Shown here piece by piece: positions 17,596-28,302 of a stretch of DNA of 64,000 bases. The stretch comes from Sedimenticola hydrogenitrophicus. GTDB lineage: Bacteria; Pseudomonadota; Gammaproteobacteria; Chromatiales; Chromatiaceae. The first letter of the stretch is position 1; every line of letters starts with the position of its first letter. The notes below the pieces were generated by a model, which saw only the letters and a list, made by a program, of their open reading frames with translations, searched no databases and was not told the origin of the DNA. The position numbers were made by a program, and so were the translations under genes. The stretch lies in NCBI RefSeq assembly GCF_025175675.1, contig NZ_JANIOA010000001.1, positions 124,001 through 188,000 of the forward strand. The letters run 5' to 3'.

Positions 17596-18379
17596 AATGA
17601 TCCCGGGAATTTTCCTGGCACTGGCGCTGCTCGCCGTACAACCGCTGCTGCATGCCGAGACCGCGGAACAGAAAGGCCGCGCCATCGCCGCCGAGAGTAT
17701 CGCCCGCGATAGCGGCTGGGGCGACATGGAGGCGGACATGCAGATGATCCTGCGCAACCAGCAAGGCGAGGAGAGCCTGCGGGAGATCCGCATGCAGTCG
17801 CTGGAACAGGCCAACGACGGCGACAAGAGCCTGACCGTCTTCGACAAGCCCCTGGACGTCAACGGGACGGCGTTCCTCAGCTTCTCCCACGCCCTGGGCG
17901 CGGATGACCAGTGGCTCTACCTGCCGGCCCTGAAACGGGTCAAGCGCATCTCCTCACGCAACAAGTCCGGCCCCTTCATGGGCTCCGAGTTTGCCTACGA
18001 GGACCTCAGCTCCTTCGAGATCGAGAAGTACAACTACAAATACCTCCGGGACGAGCAGATCAGCGGTGTGGACTGCTTCGTGGTGGAACAGTACCCGGTG
18101 GATAAAAACTCCGGCTACACGCGCCGCGTGGTGTGGAACGACAAGGCGGAGTACCGGGTTCAACGCATCGAGTTCTACGATAGAAAGAATAGTCTGCTGA
18201 AGACCCTCGATTACTCCGGCTACCGGCAATATCTTGGCAAATACTGGAGACCCGACCGCATGGATGTGGTCAATCACCAGACCGGCAAGAGCACCGAACT
18301 GCGCTGGACGAACTACCGCTTCGGCAACGGCCTGAGCGACGCCGATTTCAACAAGAACAGCCTGAAACGTGCCCGCTGA
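17585..18379 (+). CDS. LolA-like outer-membrane lipoprotein-sorting family protein
   Basis: This is a periplasmic protein with a signal peptide ending near LLHAETA. It has the beta-rich LolA-like fold indicated by YLPALKRVKRISSRNKSG and the MGSEFAYEDLSSFE block, typical of COG2834-type proteins next to RND exporters. It is not canonical LolA, which is shorter. ATG at 17585 has GAGGAGG 6 bp upstream, which is better than the frame opening at 17570. It is likely to chaperone a hydrophobic cargo between exporter and outer membrane. It ends only 1 bp before the next gene's ATG. Confidence 0.85.
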   Translation: MPLRMIPGIFLALALLAVQPLLHAETAEQKGRAIAAESIARDSGWGDMEADMQMILRNQQGEESLREIRMQSLEQANDGDKSLTVFDKPLDVNGTAFLSFSHALGADDQWLYLPALKRVKRISSRNKSGPFMGSEFAYEDLSSFEIEKYNYKYLRDEQISGVDCFVVEQYPVDKNSGYTRRVVWNDKAEYRVQRIEFYDRKNSLLKTLDYSGYRQYLGKYWRPDRMDVVNHQTGKSTELRWTNYRFGNGLSDADFNKNSLKRAR

Positions 18380-18380
18380 C

Positions 18381-19754
18381 ATGGGGCGTCATCCCGGAGC
18401 AAGGCACTGGCTTAGGGCTCGCACAAGAATAATTTCGCAGTACCGAGGGCGTAACTGGGTCACGCTGGCAAGGCACGCTTTGCCGGCAATGGCCGTTCCC
18501 TTGCCAAAAAGCGTAACGCCGCCAGCGGGGTCCAGTTGCGACCGAATACCGAAACTTATTTTTGCGCGAGCCCTTACCCTCGCCCTGCTGCTGTTCCCGG
18601 CCGTCGGTGCCGCGGATAACCGGCTGGAGACCAGCGGCAAGGCGGGTATCGAGTTGCGCCTGTTCCCCCAGTCGCCGCAGTTCGCCGGACAGTACGACAC
18701 AGCCAATCTCTCCGGATTCATCGAGCCACAGTTTTTCTACAGCTGGAACGATGAGGCGGACTACGTGAAATTCATCCCCTACCTGCGCTGGGACCAGCAC
18801 GACCGGGAACGTCGCCACGGTGACATCCGCCAGCTGACCTGGAGCCATGTCGGCGAGGGCTGGGAGGTGCACAGCGGCATCAGCAAGGTGTTCTGGGGCG
18901 TCGCCGAGTTTCAGCACCTGGTGGACACCATCAACCAGACGGACGGGGTCGAGGATGTCGATGGCGAGGACAAGCTGGGGCAGCCCATGGTCCATCTCTC
19001 CCTGGCGCGGTCGTGGGGCATCCTGGATCTGTTCGCCCTACCCGGATTCCGCGAACGCACCTTCCCCGGGGCCGACGGGCGCCTGCGTAGCGGCCTGGTG
19101 GTGGACACTGACCAGGCGGCCTACGAGTCCGCGGCCGGCGACAGCCATCTGGACCTGGCGGCGCGCTGGAGCCGCACCCTGGGGGACTATGATATCGGCC
19201 TGCACTGGTTCCGCGGCACCAACCGGGAGCCGCTGCTGCGCGCCGGCACCGATACCGGCGGCAACCCGGTCCTGACCCCCTATTATGAGCAGATCAACCA
19301 GTTTGGCATGGACCTGCAAGCCACCCTGGATGACTGGCTGTGGAAACTGGAACTGCGCTGGCGCGACGGCCAGGACGACCCTTTCTGGGCGCTGCAGGGT
19401 GGCTTCGAGTACACCCTGTACGGCATCGCCGAAAGTGACACCGATCTCGGCCTGCTGCTGGAGTACGGCTGGGACGAACGCGGCCGCGACGCCACCGCCC
19501 AGGTGCAGAACGACCTCTTTTTCGGTACCCGCCTCGTCCTCAATGATGCCGACGGCAGCGAGCTGCTGGCCGGTATCGGCTATGACCTGGATTACCACAG
19601 CCACAGTCTGCAGGTGGAAGCCAGCCGTCGCCTCGGCAGCGGCTGGAAGGCCAGTCTCGACCTGCGACTGTTCTCCGGTGACGAGGCCAATGACCCGATC
19701 TCGGCGCTGCGCCGCGACGATCACCTTCAGCTTACCCTGGAACGCTATTTCTGA
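18381..19754 (+). CDS. Outer-membrane beta-barrel protein with element-interrupted signal region
   Basis: The mature part, from about residue 73, has alternating beta-strand patterns (RLETSGKAGIELRLFP, FIPYLRWDQHD, LAARWSRTL). It ends LQLTLERYF, a terminal Phe typical of outer-membrane barrels. The family was not recognised. The first 11 codons (MGRHPGARHWL) are followed by a 159-bp family-B element plus 3-bp TTA duplication, 54 codons in frame, then TLALLLFPAVGA. Without the element the N-terminus would read as a normal signal peptide. Whether the interrupted gene still exports a product, or starts at a rare codon inside the element, is open. It is last in the RND operon. Confidence 0.7.
   Translation: MGRHPGARHWLRARTRIISQYRGRNWVTLARHALPAMAVPLPKSVTPPAGSSCDRIPKLIFARALTLALLLFPAVGAADNRLETSGKAGIELRLFPQSPQFAGQYDTANLSGFIEPQFFYSWNDEADYVKFIPYLRWDQHDRERRHGDIRQLTWSHVGEGWEVHSGISKVFWGVAEFQHLVDTINQTDGVEDVDGEDKLGQPMVHLSLARSWGILDLFALPGFRERTFPGADGRLRSGLVVDTDQAAYESAAGDSHLDLAARWSRTLGDYDIGLHWFRGTNREPLLRAGTDTGGNPVLTPYYEQINQFGMDLQATLDDWLWKLELRWRDGQDDPFWALQGGFEYTLYGIAESDTDLGLLLEYGWDERGRDATAQVQNDLFFGTRLVLNDADGSELLAGIGYDLDYHSHSLQVEASRRLGSGWKASLDLRLFSGDEANDPISALRRDDHLQLTLERYF
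18415..18573. repeat. Family-B element, copy inside the barrel gene (159 bp)
   Basis: The element is flanked by TTA at 18412-18414 and 18574-18576. Its length and ends are the same as the copies at 824, 45116 and 60882. It carries no stop codon in the reading frame of the barrel gene. Confidence 0.85.
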
Positions 19755-19794
19755 TTTCCCACCGCGGAACAGGCTACAAGCCGCAAAACCCAGG

Positions 19795-19871
19795 GTAGGA
19801 TGCCGGTGAGGCACGAACCGCATCAAGCCAGACCTGGAATGATGCGGTTCGCAAGCTCACCGGCATCCTAC
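19795..19871. repeat. Inverted repeat, GTAGGATGCCGGTGAG type
   Basis: The arms at 19795-19825 and 19840-19871 are near-complementary over about 30 nt with a short loop. It stands 40 bp after the barrel gene stop and may end transcription or be an intergenic element. No gene is seen in 19755-20093; the rest of that gap holds the hairpin at 20006-20075. Confidence 0.6.
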
Positions 19872-20005
19872 ATCGCGGGGGAGCCCGGGAAAACCCCGGC
19901 CTACTCGCGGAAATCCCGCCGATTTTGTGAATTCACACAGGAAAATATTCAGCTCCGCCACACTTCAGCCGCTAAATTTAAAACAGAGAGACAGGGATCC
20001 ACTAC

Positions 20006-20075
20006 GGGGCCGGAGTCAAACCACGCATACACATGGACACATATGCTGGTGCCGAACGGTTTGACTCCGACTCCC
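20006..20075. repeat. GGAGTCAAACC hairpin, copy 1
   Basis: The left arm GGAGTCAAACC and the right arm GGTTTGACTCC enclose about 35 nt. The same arm sequence recurs near 25537, 38021, 38644, 50113 and 57163. It ends 18 bp before the start of the next gene. Confidence 0.6.
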
Positions 20076-20093
20076 TGATCATCGGGAGCCGCC

Positions 20094-20840
20094 ATGGGCA
20101 CCATTGATATCCAATACCGGTTTGGTCTGAAGAACGGGCACTCCGAGACCATTGATATCCGGCTGGATGACCGGACACTGGACCGGATCAATCTCGACGG
20201 GACGCCCCCGCCGGAATGGGCCGCGCTGGGCTTCCAACAGTGCCCGCACTGTCCGTTGGCGGGCCCGGAACATGCCCACTGTCCGGTGGCCGTCGGGCTG
20301 GCGGACATCGCCCACCGCTTCGACCACACCGTCTCCTACGACGAAATCGATCTGGAGGTGATCACCCAGGAGCGGCGGGTCACGCAGCACACCACGGTTC
20401 AGCGCGCCATCAGCTCGCTGCTGGGGCTGATCATCGCCACCTCCGGCTGCCCGCACACCGCCTATTTCAAACCCATGGCGCGCTTCCATCTCCCGCTCGC
20501 CTCGGAGGAGAACACCATCTACCGGGCGGCGGGCATGTACCTGCTGGCCCAGTTCTTCCTCAGAAAGGAGGATTCGCCCAACGACCCGGGGCTGCAGGGC
20601 CTGCGCCGGATCTATGAAAACCTGCACCAGGTGAATCTGCATATCGCCCGGCGCCTGAAGAGCGCGACCCTCACCGATTCCTCGGTCAACGCCATCGTGC
20701 TGCTCGACAGCTTCACCAGCACCCTGCCCTATGTGATCGAGGACCACCTCGACGAAATCACCTACCTGTTCACCGCCTATCACAGCGAGGCGTACCAGCA
20801 GATCCTGGCCGAGATCCATCCGGACACCGATCCGGAATAA
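20094..20840 (+). CDS. Conserved hypothetical protein with Cys/His cluster
   Basis: The function is not recognised. The protein has 248 residues, no signal peptide and no membrane segment. Near residues 48-64 it has a cysteine-histidine cluster, QCPHCPLAGPEHAHCPV, which could bind a metal. The C-terminal half is helical and acidic. The start ATG at 20094 follows GGGAG. It stands alone between intergenic repeats and may be monocistronic. DUF6901-type proteins look similar in length and in this Cys pattern, but that assignment is from memory and uncertain. Confidence 0.6.
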   Translation: MGTIDIQYRFGLKNGHSETIDIRLDDRTLDRINLDGTPPPEWAALGFQQCPHCPLAGPEHAHCPVAVGLADIAHRFDHTVSYDEIDLEVITQERRVTQHTTVQRAISSLLGLIIATSGCPHTAYFKPMARFHLPLASEENTIYRAAGMYLLAQFFLRKEDSPNDPGLQGLRRIYENLHQVNLHIARRLKSATLTDSSVNAIVLLDSFTSTLPYVIEDHLDEITYLFTAYHSEAYQQILAEIHPDTDPE

Positions 20841-20858
20841 CCCTACATTCCTCGATTC

Positions 20859-21131
20859 AACCGCGAAGAACGCAAAGTGCGCAAAGAGATACAACGGCTA
20901 ACTAATCACCCCATCCGCACAACGGAGACAGAGAGCACGGAGAAATCATAAAATTGCCTACTCCCTCGTCCGCGGGTCCGTAAACGGTGCATTGCCTCCT
21001 CAACTCCGTAAGCGGTACATCCTTGTACCACTCCTCCTGCACCACTCCTCCGGTCCAACCCGGCAGGTGAAGGACCAGAGGAATACGAGCCGGTATGTTC
21101 CTTCGCGTTCCTTGCGTCCTTGGCGGTTGAA
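20859..21131. repeat. Intergenic palindromic repeat region
   Basis: A left arm CAACCGCGAAGAACGCAAAG (20859-20878) is matched by GTTCCTTGCGTCCTTGGCGG near 21108-21127 in opposite sense. Between them lie a family-D-like piece (20979-21050, with GGTACATCCTTGTACCACTCC) and AT-rich filler. No gene is seen in 20841-21222. Confidence 0.45.
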
Positions 21132-21222
21132 ATAAAGTTTTCAGGATAACGGGTTCGAGGTTCGAGCTACGGAACCCGCTACCTGCATCGCGGCGGGCAT
21201 GACCCTACATAGATTGGACAGG

Positions 21223-22338
21223 TCAACCCAGCACCGAATCCCAGTCCTTCCATACCGGCTCGAATCCCTGCCGGCGGATCATCGCCGCCACCTCTTCGGG
21301 GGTGCGTTCATCGCTGATCTCGAACTGCTCCAGCGCCTCCTCCTCGATGGCGTAACCACCCGGTTCGGTCTTGGAGCCGGCACTCATGGAGGTGACCCCA
21401 AGCTTCAGCAGTTGATCACGGAACTCGGGCCGCTCCCGGGTGGAGAGGGAGATCTCCACATTTTCGCTATAGATCCGGTAAGCGCAGATCAGCTGCACAA
21501 AATCCCGGTCCGTGACGTCCACGTTGGGCGCCTGCACCCCGGCCGCCGGGCGCAGGCGCGGCAGCGAGACCGAGTACCTGGTCTGCCAGTACTGGCGCTC
21601 CAGATAACCCAGATGCAGGGCGACAAAGCCGGCGTCGGTGCGCCAATCCTCCAACCCCAGCAGGGTCCCCAGGCCGATCCGGTGAATCCCGGCCCGGCCC
21701 AGCCGGTCGGGGGTCTCCAGCCGGTAGACGAAGTTGCCCTTCTTGCCCTTGGGGTGGTACTGCCTGTAGTTGTCCCGGTGGTAGGTCTCCTGGTACAGCA
21801 GCACGCTGTTGAGGCCCTTTTGGATCAGCCGCTCGTAGTCGGCCTGCTCCAGCGCCTGCACCTCCATGGTGAGGTTGGCGAAATGGGGCCGGATCCACTC
21901 CAGCACCTGCTCGAAATAGTCCACCCCTACCGTGCGGTTGGCCTCGCCGGTCACCAGCAGCAGGTGCTCGAAGCCGTGGGCCTTGATCGCCGCCACCTCC
22001 TGCATGATCTGAAATCGATCCAGGGTGCGCCGCTCCAGCTTGTTGTGCACGCTGAAGCCGCAGTAGGTGCAGATGTTGTGACACTCGTTGGAGAGGTACA
22101 TTGGGATATAGAGCTGGGTGGTGTTGCCGAAACGCTTGCGCGTCAGCCGGTAGCTGAGCTGCGCCATCTGCTCCAGGTAGGGTACCGCCGCCGGCGAGAC
22201 CAGGGCACAGAAGTCATCCAGGTCACGCTTCCCTGGCCGGTTCAGCGCCCGCTCCACATCGGCGGCCTGCTTGCCGTTGATGCGCTCCGCCATCCCCTCC
22301 CAGCTATGCTGCTCAAAGATCGGTAAAAAGCTCATCAC
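21223..22338 (-). CDS. thiH: 2-iminoacetate synthase ThiH
   Basis: This radical-SAM enzyme cleaves tyrosine to dehydroglycine (2-iminoacetate) and p-cresol for the thiazole ring of thiamine. The SAM cluster cysteines are Cys86, Cys90 and Cys93 (CHNICTYC), followed by the biotin/thiamine-synthase-associated C-terminal region. The length of 371 is normal. It is last in thiCSGH, with a 4-bp gap after thiG. Using ThiH rather than the oxidase ThiO suits growth with little oxygen, though E. coli also uses it. Confidence 0.96.
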   Translation of the reverse strand: MMSFLPIFEQHSWEGMAERINGKQAADVERALNRPGKRDLDDFCALVSPAAVPYLEQMAQLSYRLTRKRFGNTTQLYIPMYLSNECHNICTYCGFSVHNKLERRTLDRFQIMQEVAAIKAHGFEHLLLVTGEANRTVGVDYFEQVLEWIRPHFANLTMEVQALEQADYERLIQKGLNSVLLYQETYHRDNYRQYHPKGKKGNFVYRLETPDRLGRAGIHRIGLGTLLGLEDWRTDAGFVALHLGYLERQYWQTRYSVSLPRLRPAAGVQAPNVDVTDRDFVQLICAYRIYSENVEISLSTRERPEFRDQLLKLGVTSMSAGSKTEPGGYAIEEEALEQFEISDERTPEEVAAMIRRQGFEPVWKDWDSVLG

Positions 22339-22342
22339 GTTC

Positions 22343-23122
22343 TCACTCCTGGCCGAGGAAGGCGGTCAACGGGCTGCTCGCCCTGGCTGCCTTGCCGACG
22401 CTGCCCAACCGGGCCTCGTAGGCCATGCGCCCGCACAGGGTGGCCATTCTGAACGCCGCGGCCATGGCCACCGGATCGCCGGCCACGGCAATGGCGGTAT
22501 TCACCAGCACCGCGTCGGCGCCCATCTCCATCGCCTCAGCGGCCTGGGAGGGCGCGCCGATACCGGCATCCACCACCACCGGTACGCCGCTCTGCTCGAT
22601 AATGATCTCCAGCATGGCGCGGGTCTGCAGCCCCTGATTGCTGCCGATGGGCGCCCCCAGGGGCATCACGGCGGCGGCACCGGCATCTTCCAGGCGCTTG
22701 CACAGCACCGGGTCGGCGTTGATATAGGGCAGCACGATGAAGCCCTCCCTGGCCAGGATCTCGGTGGCGGCCAGGGTCTCGATCGGATCCGGCAGCAGAT
22801 AGCGCGGGTCGGGGTGGATCTCCAGCTTGAGCAGATTGGTCTGCAGCGCCTCGCGCGCCAGTTGCGCCGCCAGCACCGCCTCCTTGGCGGTGCGTACCCC
22901 CGAGGTGTTGGGCAGCAGCTTGACGCCGGGGATCTGCAGGTGGGAGACCACCTCGTCCTCCTGCTCCTGCAGCCGCACCCGGCGCAGCGCCACCGTCACC
23001 AGTTCGCTGCCGGAGGCGACCACCGCGTCGTGCATCAGTTGATTCGAGCCGAACTTGCCGGTACCGAGAAACAGCCGGGACTGAAAGGTGTGCCCGGCAA
23101 TGTGTAAAGGTTCAGTTTTCAT
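22343..23122 (-). CDS. thiG: Thiazole synthase ThiG
   Basis: ThiG forms the thiazole phosphate from deoxyxylulose phosphate, dehydroglycine and ThiS thiocarboxylate. The sequence has the family start ([12 protein letters not shown]), the [20 protein letters not shown] block and the phosphate-binding [20 protein letters not shown] region. The TIM-barrel length of 259 is usual. It sits between thiS (43-bp gap) and thiH, under the TPP riboswitch of the operon. Confidence 0.96.
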   Translation of the reverse strand: MKTEPLHIAGHTFQSRLFLGTGKFGSNQLMHDAVVASGSELVTVALRRVRLQEQEDEVVSHLQIPGVKLLPNTSGVRTAKEAVLAAQLAREALQTNLLKLEIHPDPRYLLPDPIETLAATEILAREGFIVLPYINADPVLCKRLEDAGAAAVMPLGAPIGSNQGLQTRAMLEIIIEQSGVPVVVDAGIGAPSQAAEAMEMGADAVLVNTAIAVAGDPVAMAAAFRMATLCGRMAYEARLGSVGKAARASSPLTAFLGQE

Positions 23123-23165
23123 GGTTTACCCGTTCCTTGAATAACGAGAGAGACGTCGTCCCCGC

Positions 23166-23363
23166 TCAGCCGCCCTGCACTGGGGCGATCACCAGCACCC
23201 GATCCCGGTCCTGCAAGCGGTAATCGGACCATGCATCCTGACGGATCACGGTGTCGTTAACCGCCACCGCCACCTGGCGGCCGCCGGTCAGGCTGGCGAG
23301 TAGCGACGCAAGGGTCTGCCCGGAATCGATCCGGGTCTCTTCGTCATTCACATAGATATTCAT
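23166..23363 (-). CDS. thiS: Sulfur carrier protein ThiS
   Basis: This 65-residue ubiquitin-fold sulfur carrier starts MNIYVNDEE at 23363 and ends in the diagnostic Gly-Gly (PVQGG). Its C-terminal carboxylate is thiolated before donating sulfur to ThiG. It begins 8 bp after the thiC stop. No ThiF adenylyltransferase lies in the operon, so activation must come from a gene elsewhere. Confidence 0.93.
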   Translation of the reverse strand: MNIYVNDEETRIDSGQTLASLLASLTGGRQVAVAVNDTVIRQDAWSDYRLQDRDRVLVIAPVQGG

Positions 23364-23371
23364 ACCCAGCC

Positions 23372-25282
<1,911 letters not shown>

Positions 25283-25344
25283 TCAGACGAAACGGGGGAA
25301 CTTGAATAAATAAGGAAGGAGTGTCGCTCTTGTTGAATCTGCCT

Positions 25345-25435
25345 AACAGAGCCAGCTTCCCTACGCCGGTATGACCCGGATCAGGTTCAAAGGGTATTTC
25401 TCAGCCACCTCCCGGTGGCACCCCCGCTTCTATCA
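25345..25435 (-). promoter_or_regulatory. TPP riboswitch (THI element)
   Basis: Read on the reverse strand, the segment has the GGGGTGCC start, a GGCTGAGA loop, the invariant TTTGAACCTGATC, then CATACCGGCGTAGGGAAG. These are the P2, J2/4 and P4-P5 elements of the thiamine pyrophosphate riboswitch. It lies about 90 bp before the thiC start and is expected to shut off thiCSGH when TPP is plentiful. Confidence 0.96.
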
Positions 25436-25713
25436 GGACGGAGTATCCGCCCACATGCGGCACATGGTACAGCAAACCGCCGCGGCGCGGCAATGTGCAA
25501 ACAACCCGGGCATCCGCGTGGGCACACACGATCGGGAGGGGTCGGAGTGACTCGTTCCCACGCTCAGAGACTGTGCAAGAATTCAGCGATCTCGCAGAAG
25601 CGGGTAGAATACGCAGAGAATTGTAGCCTGCCATAGGGTGGGCCGTGCCCGCCGACGGCGCCCGCAGGGCGCCCTATACCTGAATTGACTCCGACCCCTG
25701 AGTATATAGTCCA

Positions 25714-26061
25714 TCAGAACTCCAGCCGCATCAGCAGTTCCGCCAGATCCGGCCGCCAGCCGAACTCCCTCAGTTTGACCCGGTTGTTCAGCACCACCAC
25801 ATCCTCCTCCTGCAGCCGCTGCTTCTGCCGCTCAGCCTGGGGCGACCCGGCCGGGAAGGCAATCCGCCCGTCACTCCGGAGCACCCGGTACCAGGGCACG
25901 GTCATGTCGTCCGGCACCTCGCCCAGGGCACGACCCACCAGGCGGGCGCGCCCCGGCAGACCGGCCAGATCCGCCACCTGCCCGTAACTGGCCACCCGCC
26001 CTTCCGGTATCGCCTCCACGGTGCGCCAGATACGTTGATAGTTATTCACCTGCCTACCCAT
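25714..26061 (-). CDS. Alkyltransferase-like (ATL) DNA-binding protein
   Basis: This small protein of about 115 residues carries only the DNA-binding domain of O6-alkylguanine alkyltransferases. The active-site PCHR is replaced: the aligned segment reads VPWYRVLRSDGRIAF, with Trp in place of the acceptor Cys. ATL proteins bind O6-alkylguanine and direct nucleotide-excision repair to it. ATG at 26061 (MGRQVNNYQRIW) is chosen over 26073; both are possible. A GTCGGAGTGA/TGACTCCGAC inverted pair (25537-25699) lies just downstream. Confidence 0.85.
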   Translation of the reverse strand: MGRQVNNYQRIWRTVEAIPEGRVASYGQVADLAGLPGRARLVGRALGEVPDDMTVPWYRVLRSDGRIAFPAGSPQAERQKQRLQEEDVVVLNNRVKLREFGWRPDLAELLMRLEF

Positions 26062-26272
26062 TCCCGGTTCCATTCAGGTCGATAATATTAGCCGCGAGGA
26101 GTGGTGCAAGGAAGCACCGTTCGCGGACCTAAGGATGGAATGAACGCAAATCTGGACAATTCGCTCCACGAGGTCTCCTCCCGGTCCCGGATTGGTAAAG
26201 GATCATTACTCTCGCCATCTGTGAGCGGGTATAGTCGCGTAGGGTGGTCACCTGGCACCTTCCGCATCCGGG

Positions 26273-26431
26273 CGTAGGATGGGTGGAGCGCCCCCATGAA
26301 CTCTCCGCCGGCTCCCACTCCGGCGCGCAACCCATCGCGCACCTGCATCCGCACCCGAAGATGGGTTACGGCGCGCCCGACCGCCGCGAACAGCCGTCAA
26401 CAAGGGTGCCGCGCCTCCACCCATCCTACAC
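26273..26431. repeat. Palindromic element with GTAGGATGGGTGGAG ends
   Basis: The ends GTAGGATGGGTGGAGCGC (about 26274) and GCGCCTCCACCCATCCTAC (about 26411) are inverted. Between them is about 120 bp with no ORF of interest. A family-D-like piece (GAGTGGTGCAAGGAAGCACC) precedes it at 26098. Together they fill the gap 26074-26609. Confidence 0.6.
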
Positions 26432-26609
26432 GCTCAGTTGCAGACACCGGGCAGAGCCGGGGAATTAGCCCAGGAATTTATTCGCGTTCATTTGCGTTCA
26501 TTCGCGGCTAACAAAGGGCCATGGAACACCCAACGGCTCTTTTGTTGCAGCGCACAAACATAGGCGATACACTCACCGGAACAAGACTAACCGTTCGCTG
26601 GGAGCGACT

Positions 26610-27383
26610 ATGATGCGTCGAGTGGTGTTCAATCAGAAGGGCGGCGTGGGCAAATCCACCATCACCTGCAACCTGGCCGCCATCAGCGCGGCCCGCGGCA
26701 AGCGCACCCTGGTGATCGACCTGGACCCGCAGGGCAATTCGACCCGCTACCTGATGGGCACCCATCCGGCCGAACTGAGCGACACCCTGGTGGATTTTTT
26801 CAAGGAGATCCTCTCCTACACCTTCAAGCCCAAGGGGCCCGCCGGGTACATCCATGAGACGCCGTTCGAGCATCTCTACCTGATGCCGGCCCATCCGGAA
26901 CTGGAGGAGCAGCAGGGAAAGCTGGAGTCGCGCTATAAAATGTTCAAACTGCGGGACGCCCTGCAGACGCTGGAGGGGTTCGATGAGATTTACATCGACA
27001 CGCCACCGGCCCTCAACTTCTACACCCGTTCCGCGCTGATCGCCGCCAATGCCTGCCTGATACCATTCGATTGCGACGACTTCTCCCGCCATGCACTCTA
27101 TACCCTGCTCGGCAATGTGCGGGAGATCCAGGATGACCACAACGGCGAGCTGGCGATCGAAGGTATCGTGGTCAACCAGTTCCAGGCCCGCGCCCGGCTG
27201 CCCCAGACCCTGGTCGATGAACTGGTCGCCGAGGGGCTGCCGATCCTGCACACCTATCTCTCCCCATCCATACGCATCCGGGAATCCCACCAGAGTGCGC
27301 GCCCCATGATCCACTTTGATCCGCGCCACAAGCTGACCCGGGAGTATGAAGCGCTCTACGCCGCACTCGCCCAGGAGGGGTGA
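26610..27383 (+). CDS. Orphan ParA-type ATPase
   Basis: This is a deviant Walker ATPase: NQKGGVGKST at 8-17 with the signature lysine, the switch I DLDPQGNSTRYL, and a Walker B YIDTPPAL. ParA proteins position DNA or protein cargo on the nucleoid. No parB or visible parS lies beside it, and the next gene begins 238 bp downstream with its own leader. This makes a role in chromosome partition less likely than cargo positioning. The start ATG at 26610 follows GGGAG. Confidence 0.85.
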   Translation: MMRRVVFNQKGGVGKSTITCNLAAISAARGKRTLVIDLDPQGNSTRYLMGTHPAELSDTLVDFFKEILSYTFKPKGPAGYIHETPFEHLYLMPAHPELEEQQGKLESRYKMFKLRDALQTLEGFDEIYIDTPPALNFYTRSALIAANACLIPFDCDDFSRHALYTLLGNVREIQDDHNGELAIEGIVVNQFQARARLPQTLVDELVAEGLPILHTYLSPSIRIRESHQSARPMIHFDPRHKLTREYEALYAALAQEG

Positions 27384-27621
27384 TAGCAACCGGCTTCCCA
27401 AAATGTCAGCCTGACCACGGGAGCCACCCTCCGACACCGTATCGGCCCGGTTTTAGCGATCATTATAAGTGACCGGCCTCACACCCTCGAACCGTTCGAC
27501 TCCCGGGGTTTGTGACGCGTCACAAAATACGGCCTCCTGCCCGCGGACCTGACCCGGGGTTAAGTTTTTCTTAAGTTTGTTTCTTTAGAGTGCCTCGCGA
27601 CACAGCAGAGAGGTACCAGCC

Positions 27622-28302
27622 ATGAAACAGACTCTACGGGACTATCGCTCACCCGGCTCGGCCGTACCGACCCAGATCGGACTCAGGAAGCACCAGGACA
27701 AAGGTCGTGTGGAGGCCGAACAGTTCGTCCGGGACATTTTTTATCGACTGCACAATGCCCGGGTGACCCAATTCATGCCGATCCTGATGGATCTGCGCGA
27801 TGACGCCGGCGAGTTGCTCGGGGTATTGGGACTTCGCGAGGCAACCGACACGGAACTGTTCCTGGAGCATTACCTGGAGCAGCCGGTGGAGCGGGTGTTG
27901 GGCGTCGTGCTGGATGAACCGGTGGAACGCCACGACATCGTCGAAGTGGGCAACCTCGCTGTGGCCTCGAGCGGTGGCGGTCGCTGGTTGATCACGGCCC
28001 TGACATCATTCCTGTATGCCATGCACCGGGGCTGGGTGGTATTTACCTGCGGTCCGACACTGCGCAACTCCTTCCGGCGCATGGGAATCCGGTTGCACGA
28101 TCTGGGTCCCGCCAACCCGGACCGCCTCTCCGCCACCGAGGCGGCGCGCTGGGGACGCTACTATGAGCAGTCTCCCCGCGTCATGGCCAGCCGGGTATCC
28201 CAGGCCTACCAGGTGCTGGCAGTGCTGTTCGACCGGGAGTGCGCCTTGAACGCCCTGTGGCAATGCGCGGCGGTGACAGGCGGGCGTACCCGGTGGATCT
28301 GA
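27622..28302 (+). CDS. Thermostable haemolysin family protein
   Basis: The protein matches the Vibrio thermostable (delta-VPH) haemolysin family: VGNLAVASSGGGRWLITAL near 113-131, with HRGWVVFTCGPTLRNSFRRMG after it. This fold resembles acetyltransferases, so the name may mislead; an acyl-transfer role is possible but unproven. There is no signal peptide. The gene is followed without a gap by an AMP-ligase gene overlapping its end by about 40 bp. It opens a six-cistron coupled operon. The upstream region has TTAAG-rich DNA that could hold the promoter. Confidence 0.8.
   Translation: MKQTLRDYRSPGSAVPTQIGLRKHQDKGRVEAEQFVRDIFYRLHNARVTQFMPILMDLRDDAGELLGVLGLREATDTELFLEHYLEQPVERVLGVVLDEPVERHDIVEVGNLAVASSGGGRWLITALTSFLYAMHRGWVVFTCGPTLRNSFRRMGIRLHDLGPANPDRLSATEAARWGRYYEQSPRVMASRVSQAYQVLAVLFDRECALNALWQCAAVTGGRTRWI

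Noticed and set aside
19800-20078. Forward ORF of 92 residues between the barrel gene and the hypothetical gene
   Set aside because: It reads through two hairpin repeats; no domain seen.
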